NCBI GenBank assembly: GCA_039192165.1
Contig: JBCCXD010000003.1
Span: forward strand, 310,001-374,000
Direction of reading: 5' to 3'
DNA length: 64,000 bases
Source: Dinoroseobacter sp039192165
GTDB taxonomy: Bacteria > Pseudomonadota > Alphaproteobacteria > Rhodobacterales > Rhodobacteraceae
Shown: piece after piece, positions 57,811 to 64,000 of the stretch
Layout: each line of letters opens with the position of its first letter
Position numbering within the stretch: the first letter of the stretch is position 1
Position numbers and translations under genes: made by a program
Notes under the pieces: model-generated
Databases searched by the model: none
What the model saw: the letters and a program-made list of their open reading frames with translations, nothing else
What the model was told of the DNA's origin: nothing

Positions 57811-59360
57811 TGGCGCGCGTGTTTGGCAGTTATCTGATCGTCGACTGGTCAGCGAACGGCACTCCGAAAACGGGCAAAGACAGCATCTGGTGGGCGCATG
57901 TCCGCCCGGGCCACGAGCCCGTTCTGGCCAATCCCTCGACCCGCAGCGAAGCGAGCAGTCAGATTGCCAATCTTATCGCGGACGAGACCCGGGCAGGTCG
58001 CAGGGTTCTGGCGGGATTTGACTTTCCGTTCGGCTATCCAGCAGGCTTTGCCGCCGCGATGGGCCCGGACGCAACATGGCAGGATGTCTGGGCGCGCATT
58101 GCCGCCGAGGTTTCGGACAGCCCTGATAACTCCAATGACCGGTTCGATGCTGCCGCCCGGCTGAATGGTCTCTTCCCCGGCGAAGGGCCGTTTTGGGGGA
58201 ACGGGCTCAAACGTGACATCCTTGACCTGCCGCGCACGCTTCCGGAAGGCTTCGGAGATGTCTTGCCCGCGCGCCTGCGCCATTCCGAGAAGCAGGCCAA
58301 GGGGGCACAGGAAGTCTGGAAACTCTCGGGCGCTGGGTCGGTGGGGGGACAGGCGCTGACCGGCATTTCCATGCTCGATACACTGCGCCACAAGGTGCAG
58401 GCTAAGGTTTGGCCTTTTGAGTCCTGGGAAAACGACGCAGGTCCCTTGCTTGCCGAAGTCTTTCCTTCGCTTGTTCAGATCCCGCATATCGAAGGCCGGG
58501 TGCGCGATGCAATTCAGGTAGAGAGCCTCGCGCAGGCGCTCTGTATGCTGGACGGAGACGGCAGGCTGGCCTCGATGCTCGCTGCCGCGCGCCAGCAACC
58601 CGCGGACGTTGTCACCCACGAGGCAACCATCCTGGGTCTCGGGTACGAGGCCCTGCTTAGCCATGCGGTGGAGGCTGCGCTCAGACAGATGTCGCGACCC
58701 GATCCTAAACCAGCTACGATGATGCGGCCCTACGAGCGTGACCCACAGGCCATCTATGCCAAATCCTTCGCCACCGTCCGCGCGGAGGCCAATCTGAACC
58801 GGTTCGATCCCGGGATGGCCAGCCTTGCGACGCGGGTCATCCACGCCTGTGGAATGGTGGAGGTGGCAGACCGACTGGCCTATTCTCCCAACGCATTTAC
58901 AGCGGGACGCGCAGCGTTGATGGCCGGGGCGCCCGTTCTTTGCGATTGCGAAATGGTCGGCGCGGGAATCATCCGGCGCCATCTGCCGGCGGAGAACGAG
59001 GTAATAGTTACGCTTAACGACGCAACCGTGCCCGAGCGCGCGCAAGCGATCAAAAATACCCGGTCCGCAGCTGCTGTGGAGCTCTGGACGGACCGGCTCG
59101 CCGGTAGCGTCGTTGCGATTGGAAATGCGCCAACCGCGCTCTTTCATCTGCTTGAGCTGATTGATTCCGGCGCCCCCAGACCAGCGGTCATCCTCGGGTT
59201 TCCGGTTGGGTTTGTTGGTGCGGCTGAATCCAAGGCCGAACTCGCTGCCAATCCCCGCGGCTGCGACTACATTGCTTTGCGTGGTCGCCGTGGCGGCTCG
59301 GCCATTGCGTCAGCAGCGGTCAACGCGCTCGCCGCCGGTTTGTCTGGGGGCACAGTATGA
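57810..59360 (+). CDS. cobH: Precorrin-8X methylmutase fused to an unassigned N-terminal domain
   Basis: A 516-residue two-part protein. Residues about 305-516 are CobH/CbiC, which migrates the C11 methyl to C12 to give hydrogenobyrinate; catalytic His345 lies in VIHACGMVEVAD, followed by AYSPNAFTAGRAALMAG. Residues 1-300 are not part of CobH. They show VDWSANG (11-17), AGFDFPFGYP (68-77), KLSGAGSVGG (171-180) and LAEVFPSL (214-221), the acidic strand pattern of the DUF429/RNase-H-like group. Their function is unknown. Standard CobH proteins are about 210 aa. It overlaps cbiX (TGATG) and cobL (ATGA). Confidence 0.9.
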   Translation: MARVFGSYLIVDWSANGTPKTGKDSIWWAHVRPGHEPVLANPSTRSEASSQIANLIADETRAGRRVLAGFDFPFGYPAGFAAAMGPDATWQDVWARIAAEVSDSPDNSNDRFDAAARLNGLFPGEGPFWGNGLKRDILDLPRTLPEGFGDVLPARLRHSEKQAKGAQEVWKLSGAGSVGGQALTGISMLDTLRHKVQAKVWPFESWENDAGPLLAEVFPSLVQIPHIEGRVRDAIQVESLAQALCMLDGDGRLASMLAAARQQPADVVTHEATILGLGYEALLSHAVEAALRQMSRPDPKPATMMRPYERDPQAIYAKSFATVRAEANLNRFDPGMASLATRVIHACGMVEVADRLAYSPNAFTAGRAALMAGAPVLCDCEMVGAGIIRRHLPAENEVIVTLNDATVPERAQAIKNTRSAAAVELWTDRLAGSVVAIGNAPTALFHLLELIDSGAPRPAVILGFPVGFVGAAESKAELAANPRGCDYIALRGRRGGSAIASAAVNALAAGLSGGTV

Positions 59361-60562
59361 CCGCGCAGCCCTGGCTTCACATCGTTGGGATCGGGGAGGA
59401 TGGGCTCGACGGTCTGACGCCCGCGACGCGCGCGGTGGTAGAGGCGGCCGAGATCATCGTCGGAGGCAGCCGTCACCATACACTTTCGGACCAGATCAAA
59501 GCCGATCGCATGGAATGGCCGTCGCCCTTCGATGCTTTGATCGACACGTTGAAAGCGCATGCCGGACGCAGGGTTGTTGTCCTGGCGACCGGTGATCCGC
59601 TTTGGTACTCTGTCGGTGCCCGGATCGGCCGCGAAATTGATCCCGCGGAGATAGTCTACCATCCGCAGATATCTGCGTTCCAGCTTGCTGCGGCGCGTAT
59701 GGGCTGGAGCCTGGCGGATGTCGAAACGCTGACCGTCCATGGCCGTCCGGTAGAGCAGATGATCGCGTTCATCCAGCCCGACCAGCGCTTGCTGATCCTT
59801 ACAACAGGTGCAGAAACGCCCGGCCAGATCGCGCAGTTCCTTACCCATCGGGGTTTCGGCAAGTCGCCTATGACGGTGCTGGCCGCAATGGGAGGGGACA
59901 CGGAAAAGCGCTTTGACGGGGTGGCGGAGAGTTGGTCGTTCAAGGTGCCTGAGTTTAATACACTGGCCGTCGATTGCGTGGCGGCGCCGGATTGCGCGCT
60001 GCTGCCCAGGGTGCCGGGGCTGGCTGACGAGCTTTTCGAGCACGATGGGACGATGACAAAGCGCGAGGTCCGTGCCGTCACACTCGCCAAACTGATGCCC
60101 ATGCGCGGGGCGCTGCTCTGGGACATAGGCACAGGCTGCGGATCGGTCGCCGTCGAGTGGATGCGCGCGGCGCGCTATGCCCGCGCCGTCGGAATCGAGC
60201 CGCGCGCGGACCGCCGTGCCATGGCTGCAGCCAACGCGTTGGCGCTGGGCGTGCCCAAGTTTCAGATCATCGAGGGCACGGCACCTGAAGCGCTCGAAGG
60301 GCTCGACGCTCCCGATGCGATTTTCGTTGGTGGCGGGCTTGCCCCGGAGGTCTTCAACGCAGCCTGGGCAGCGCTGCGCCCGCTTGGGAGGCTGGTGGCA
60401 AACGCGGTGACGTTGGAGTCCGAGCAAACCCTGCTTGACCTCCACCGGGTTCATGGGGGCGAACTTGCCAAGCTTTCAGTCCAGCGCGCCGAACCAGTTG
60501 GCCCGCGCACCGGCTGGCGGCCTTTTATGCCGGTTACGCAATGGAGCCTCGTTAAGAGATGA
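59357..60562 (+). CDS. cobL: Precorrin-6Y C5,15-methyltransferase (decarboxylating)
   Basis: Bifunctional enzyme of 401 aa: the N-terminal CbiE-type C5-methyltransferase (about 1-200, IVGIGEDGLDGLTP) is fused to the C-terminal CbiT-type C15-methyltransferase/decarboxylase (about 215-401, LLWDIGTGCGSVAVEWMRA). It converts precorrin-6B to precorrin-8X with two SAM. Coupled by 4-base overlaps to cobH and cobI; its product is the substrate of the preceding gene's CobH domain. Confidence 0.97.
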   Translation: MTAQPWLHIVGIGEDGLDGLTPATRAVVEAAEIIVGGSRHHTLSDQIKADRMEWPSPFDALIDTLKAHAGRRVVVLATGDPLWYSVGARIGREIDPAEIVYHPQISAFQLAAARMGWSLADVETLTVHGRPVEQMIAFIQPDQRLLILTTGAETPGQIAQFLTHRGFGKSPMTVLAAMGGDTEKRFDGVAESWSFKVPEFNTLAVDCVAAPDCALLPRVPGLADELFEHDGTMTKREVRAVTLAKLMPMRGALLWDIGTGCGSVAVEWMRAARYARAVGIEPRADRRAMAAANALALGVPKFQIIEGTAPEALEGLDAPDAIFVGGGLAPEVFNAAWAALRPLGRLVANAVTLESEQTLLDLHRVHGGELAKLSVQRAEPVGPRTGWRPFMPVTQWSLVKR

Positions 60563-61260
60563 GCGGGACTTTGTACGGCGTTGGCCTCGGGCCAGGAGAT
60601 CCGGAACTGATGACGCTTAAGGCGGACCGTTTGATCCGCAGCGCGTCGGTAGTTGCTTATCCAGCGCTCACTGCAGGAGACAGCTTTGCCCGGGCGATCG
60701 CTGCAGCAGCTATCCCCGAATTCGCGCGCGAAATCCGGATCGAAGTGCCAATGACCCTCGCGCGGGCGCCGGCGCAGGCCGCCTATGACAGCGCGGCGAC
60801 CGAGATTGCGGCCTCGCTCAAATCAGGACAGGACGTGGTTTGTTTGTGCGAAGGAGATCCCTTTTTCTATGGCTCATTCATGTACCTGCACGCACGCCTT
60901 GCGACCCGATTTGAAGTTCAGGTGGTGCCCGGGGTCACGTCCATGACTGCATGCGCAGCCCGCGCGGCCCGACCCCTCGTTGCCCGGAATGAGGTTCTGA
61001 CCGTGATCCCCGGACCCCTGCCGGAAGACGAGCTTGCTGATCGTATTCTGCGAGCGGACACAGCCGTGATCATGAAAGTTGGCCGCCATCTGGCAAAAAT
61101 TCGTAACGTTTTGTTGCAAACGGGTTTTGCAGATACCGCACGCTATCTCGAACGCGCGACGCTGCCAGCCGAGAGAGCCCTGCCGTTGGCCGAAGCCCCC
61201 GATCCTGCTCCCTACTTCTCTATGATCCTTGTAACGAAAGGCGCTGATCCATGGCTCTGA
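60559..61260 (+). CDS. cobI: Precorrin-2 C20-methyltransferase
   Basis: SAM-dependent tetrapyrrole methylase, 233 aa, converting precorrin-2 to precorrin-3A. The N-terminus YGVGLGPGDPELMTLKA and the later VCLCEGDPFFYGSFMYLHARL and VVPGVTSMTACAARA are typical of CobI/CbiL. Overlaps cobL by 4 bases and the following cbiG-cobJ gene by 10 bases. Confidence 0.97.
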   Translation: MSGTLYGVGLGPGDPELMTLKADRLIRSASVVAYPALTAGDSFARAIAAAAIPEFAREIRIEVPMTLARAPAQAAYDSAATEIAASLKSGQDVVCLCEGDPFFYGSFMYLHARLATRFEVQVVPGVTSMTACAARAARPLVARNEVLTVIPGPLPEDELADRILRADTAVIMKVGRHLAKIRNVLLQTGFADTARYLERATLPAERALPLAEAPDPAPYFSMILVTKGADPWL

Positions 61261-63077
61261 CGCCAGTTGTCCTCGCAATTTCCGCCTCTGGTTCCGGGCT
61301 CGCGCGCCGGATTGCCGACACCAATGGATGGCCGATGCATGGGCGCCGTGGCCGGGTGACGGGTGCGGATGCTGAGTTTCCCAACGCTCTAACCCATGTG
61401 CGGGATCTCTTTTCGGCGGGTGTGCCTGTGATCGGGGTCTGCGCGGCGGGCATCCTAATCCGCGCTGTCGCGCCACAATTATCGGACAAATCGACCGAAC
61501 CACCGGTTGTTGCGGTGTCCGAAGACGGGGCCGTGGTCCTGCCCCTTCTGGGCGGGCACCGCGGGGCGAACCGGCTTGCAAGCAGGATCGCCTCTCAGCT
61601 TGGCGCGGTTGCGGCTGTTACCACCGCTGGTGATGTCGCTATGGGCGTTGCACTCGACGCACCACCGCCTGGCTATCGTCTGGCCAACCCAAAGGATGCC
61701 AAGCCCGCGATGGCTGCGATGCTGGCTGCAGGCGGAGCGCGCGCTGTTGGCGAGGCGCCCTTTGCAGTGCCTTTTGTGGAAACTGGTCCTGAGATTGTTG
61801 TCACGGAGGCACAAATCGAGGGCGGCCCGGAAAAGCTTGTCTATCACCCGCAGCGCTATGTGTTGGGTGTCGGGTGCGCGCGAAATGCCCCGGTGCAAAC
61901 GCTGGCTGCACAGGTTGCACAAGTGCTTTCGGACGCCGGGATTGCCAGGGGCGCGATTTCAGCGCTCGCAACGCTCGATCTGAAGGCTGACGAGCCCTCG
62001 GTGAACGCGCTGGCCCATGAGCTCGACGTGCCGCTCAAAGTCTTCTCAGCCAGTGAATTGGAGGCCGAGACACCGCGCCTGGCCACCCCGTCAGATGTGG
62101 TGTTTGCCGAGGTAGGCTGCCACGGCGTTGCCGAAGGAGCCGCACTTGCCTGTGCTGGGAAGGAGGCCGTTTTGGCAGTCCCAAAGCAGAAGACTGATAC
62201 GACAACGTGTGCTCTGGCTCGGTCACCACAGCCGATATCTGAACCTGCCGGACGTGCGCGGGGGCGGCTCTCGATCATAGGGATCGGCCCAGGTCAGTCC
62301 GACTGGCGCACGCCGGAGGCCTCGCGGCTGGTAGCTGAGGCCGAAGAGCTTGTGGGATACAGTCTTTATATAGATCTTTTGGGGGCAGTCGCGGCGGGAA
62401 AGGCGCGGTCCGATTTTCCGCTAGGTAGAGAGGAGGCGCGCTGCCGCTATGCCCTCGAACGTGCGGGCGAGGGACGCAATGTGGCATTAATCTGCTCGGG
62501 AGATGCAGGTATCTATGCCATGGGAGCGCTGGTCTTTGAGTTGCTTGACCGCACGCGGGAAGCCGAGGGCGTAAGTGACGCCGCGCGTCGTGTGGAGGTG
62601 CTCTGTGCACCCGGCGTCAGCGCGCTGCAGGCCGCCGCCGCGCGAGCCGGCGCGCCGCTTGGCCACGACTTCTGTGCTATTTCTCTTTCAGACCTGCTGA
62701 CCCCGCGCGAAGATATCGTCAAACGTCTGAACGCGGCGGCTGAGGGCGATTTCGTCATTGCGTTCTACAACCCTGTGTCTAAGCGCCGTCGCACCCTTCT
62801 GGCCGAGGCGCGGGACATCCTGCTGAAGCACCGCCCTGCGGAGACGCCAGTCCTGCTGGCCAGCTCACTCGGCCGCCCGGAAGAAGCGATACGGTTTCGC
62901 CGTCTGGCCGATTTGGACGTGGACGAGGTGGATATGCTGACCGTCGTCCTTGTCGGATCGTCGAACTCGCGTTTGGCGGAATTGGGCGAGGGGCCGCGCA
63001 TGTTCACACCGCGCGGTTATGCGCGCAAGATCGATGGGGATCTTGTGGCTGACCGGCACGCGAGCCTTGGCAAATGA
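61251..63077 (+). CDS. cobJ: CbiG/CobE - precorrin-3B C17-methyltransferase (CobJ) fusion
   Basis: A 608-residue fusion. A CbiG N-terminal domain (about 1-125, GVCAAGILIRAV and LLGGHRGANRLA) and linker lead to a CobE/CbiG C-terminal domain (about 203-320, GVGCARNAPV and TLDLKADEP). CobJ follows from about residue 339 (SIIGIGPGQSDWRTPEA), which methylates C17 and contracts the ring. CbiG opens the delta-lactone in the anaerobic route; in aerobic species CobE-containing fusions are common, so its presence does not prove the anaerobic pathway. The monooxygenase CobG or CobZ, needed to make precorrin-3B, is not seen here. The start overlaps cobI by 10 bases. Confidence 0.94.
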   Translation: MALTPVVLAISASGSGLARRIADTNGWPMHGRRGRVTGADAEFPNALTHVRDLFSAGVPVIGVCAAGILIRAVAPQLSDKSTEPPVVAVSEDGAVVLPLLGGHRGANRLASRIASQLGAVAAVTTAGDVAMGVALDAPPPGYRLANPKDAKPAMAAMLAAGGARAVGEAPFAVPFVETGPEIVVTEAQIEGGPEKLVYHPQRYVLGVGCARNAPVQTLAAQVAQVLSDAGIARGAISALATLDLKADEPSVNALAHELDVPLKVFSASELEAETPRLATPSDVVFAEVGCHGVAEGAALACAGKEAVLAVPKQKTDTTTCALARSPQPISEPAGRARGRLSIIGIGPGQSDWRTPEASRLVAEAEELVGYSLYIDLLGAVAAGKARSDFPLGREEARCRYALERAGEGRNVALICSGDAGIYAMGALVFELLDRTREAEGVSDAARRVEVLCAPGVSALQAAAARAGAPLGHDFCAISLSDLLTPREDIVKRLNAAAEGDFVIAFYNPVSKRRRTLLAEARDILLKHRPAETPVLLASSLGRPEEAIRFRRLADLDVDEVDMLTVVLVGSSNSRLAELGEGPRMFTPRGYARKIDGDLVADRHASLGK

Positions 63078-63226
63078 CCCTGGCGGCAGCTCTGCGGACC
63101 GAGGCCGCCGCCGCTGGCCAGATAGGTTTCGGGCTCCCGTGCCATCCACGCCGCGACAAAGGCTGGTACAAAGGCCTTGGGGGGTGCCGGCTCAGAATGG
63201 CTCCTCAGCAAAGGATCATGCCATGA
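63074..63226 (+). CDS. Possible 50-codon ORF between cobJ and cobM
   Basis: An ATG overlapping the cobJ stop (ATGA) opens a 50-codon frame that ends in a TGA overlapping the cobM start (ATGA). Such double coupling is suggestive, and this operon is otherwise gap-free. The product (one Cys-His pair, several Trp/Tyr/Gly) matches no family I know. A minus-strand frame over the same bases also looks protein-like, so this could be a remnant. No clear ribosome site beyond the overlap. Confidence 0.3.
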   Translation: MTLAAALRTEAAAAGQIGFGLPCHPRRDKGWYKGLGGCRLRMAPQQRIMP

Positions 63227-64000
63227 CTGTGTACTTTATTGGAGCCGGTCCCGGCGACCCGGAACTCTTGACGCTCAAGGCGCAGCGCCTGATCGCAGCT
63301 TGCCCTGTTTGCCTTTTCGCCGGATCTCTTGTCCCTCCAGAGGTGGTGGCCCATGCTCCCCCGGGAGCAAGGGTGCTCGACACTGCATCGATGACGCTCG
63401 ATGATACTCACGCTGAGATCAGGTCCGCCCACGAAAGAGATCTTGACGTAGCTCGCGTCCATTCCGGTGATCCGTCGCTTTATGGGGCTATTGCTGAACA
63501 AATCCGCCGCCTGCGCGCCGATGAAATCCCTTACGAAGTCGTCCCGGGCGTTCCGGCATATGCCGCTGCGGCGGCAGCACTCGGGCAGGAGCTGACGATT
63601 CCGGAAGTGGCGCAATCGATTATTCTCACGCGTATAAGCATGAAATCGACTTCGATGCCGCCCAAGGAAACGCTTGAGAATTTTGCCAAGACCGGTGCGA
63701 CTCTTGCAATTCATCTCGGTATCCGGGCGCTTCGCGAGATAGAACGCGTTCTCACGCCCTACTACGGTCCGGACTGCCCGGTGATTGTGGCCTATCGCGT
63801 TGGCTGGCCGGATCAGATGTTTCTGAGGGGCACTCTCGCCGACATTCGCCAGAAGGTGCGTGCAGAGAAAATTACGCGTACAGCGCTGATCCTTGTCGGT
63901 CCGGTGCTGGGCGAGGTGAAGGATTTCCGCGATAGTGCATTGTATGATCCTGCGATACCACATGTGCTCAGACCGGTTATTCGCGCCAATTCGGCAACAG
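63223..64000 (+). CDS. cobM: Precorrin-4 C11-methyltransferase, cut by the right edge
   Basis: SAM-dependent methylase converting precorrin-4 to precorrin-5. At least 259 codons are visible with no stop before the window ends. Family text: VYFIGAGPGDPELLTLKAQRL (start), SASLV-type segment LFAGSLVPPEVVAHAP, VHSGDPSLYGAIAEQ and ISMKSTSMPPKETL, typical of CobM/CbiF. About 145 bases follow cobJ before this start. Last visible gene of the plus-strand cob operon; cobK, cobG/cobZ, cobS and cobT would be expected elsewhere. Confidence 0.95.
   Translation, partial: MTVYFIGAGPGDPELLTLKAQRLIAACPVCLFAGSLVPPEVVAHAPPGARVLDTASMTLDDTHAEIRSAHERDLDVARVHSGDPSLYGAIAEQIRRLRADEIPYEVVPGVPAYAAAAAALGQELTIPEVAQSIILTRISMKSTSMPPKETLENFAKTGATLAIHLGIRALREIERVLTPYYGPDCPVIVAYRVGWPDQMFLRGTLADIRQKVRAEKITRTALILVGPVLGEVKDFRDSALYDPAIPHVLRPVIRANSAT

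Noticed and set aside
57849..59147. 432-codon minus-strand open frame opposite cobH
   Set aside because: Shadow frame produced by high GC at third positions of cobH.
59267..60454. 395-codon minus-strand open frame opposite cobL
   Set aside because: Shadow frame; cobL on the other strand has full domain support.

Overview
The window reads as chromosomal DNA of a Roseobacter-group alphaproteobacterium (Rhodobacteraceae). This rests on gene families and gene order: a twin-arginine MlaC, a split MnmC, a smpB-dapA block, CbiG-CobJ and CobH fusions, and a large aerobic-type cobalamin locus. GC content is high, genes are dense, and GTG or TTG starts and ATGA/GTGA overlaps are frequent. I see no rRNA, tRNA, insertion sequence, prophage or CRISPR array.

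Layout. 1-6.2 kb: 5' part of ilvD (minus), a CPBP protease, accD-folC, then minus-strand phhB, a COG3146 acyltransferase and a GDPD phosphodiesterase. 6.6-12.3 kb: mlaA-mlaC, a class A penicillin-binding protein, and glnK-amtB behind helically phased repeats. 12.5-17 kb: a minus-strand run dapA, GNAT, tsaA/trmO, smpB, sseA, aromatic aminotransferase. 17.1-25.7 kb: soluble lytic transglycosylase, EamA exporter, mnmD with a divergent FAD oxidoreductase, TSUP permease, FMN reductase, and a coupled racemase-cidA-lrgB-cobO run. 25.7-30.5 kb: a hydroxypyruvate/sugar-acid cluster (hyi, denD-like, FCD-type GntR regulator, tartronate-semialdehyde-reductase-like enzyme, glycerate kinase) with a perfect operator palindrome. 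30.7-33 kb: DUF1643 protein, haloacetate-dehalogenase-like hydrolase, TspO-like membrane protein. 33.2-39.6 kb: rpsO and pnp, separated by sbtA-LysR and LysR-TSUP divergent pairs. 39.7-41.9 kb: two surface-polysaccharide genes.

The last third is dominated by vitamin B12. A textbook cobalamin riboswitch (about 47.63-47.81 kb, minus) precedes a small ORF, cobW (with a repeat-encoded His/Asp tract), a small acetyltransferase-like gene and cobN. After smc and an MltB-type transglycosylase come DUF1636-cobC-cobD (minus), downstream of a glutathionyl-hydroquinone reductase. On the plus strand a structured leader, unlike the cobalamin riboswitch, is followed by one tightly coupled operon: a small HPGH membrane protein, cbiX, a cobH fused to an unassigned N-terminal domain, cobL, cobI, cbiG-cobJ and cobM (cut by the window end). 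The corrin-ring methyltransferases, ring-contraction factors, cobalt chelation and handling, aminopropanol side-chain synthesis and adenosylation (cobO at 25 kb) are all represented. CobS and CobT, needed with CobN, are not in the window.

The best candidates for undescribed biology are the CobH N-terminal fusion domain, the leader RNA at 56.23-56.34 kb, the three cysteine clusters of the long CbiX, the small ORF between the B12 riboswitch and cobW, and the phased TGTGCRAAAA repeats upstream of glnK.
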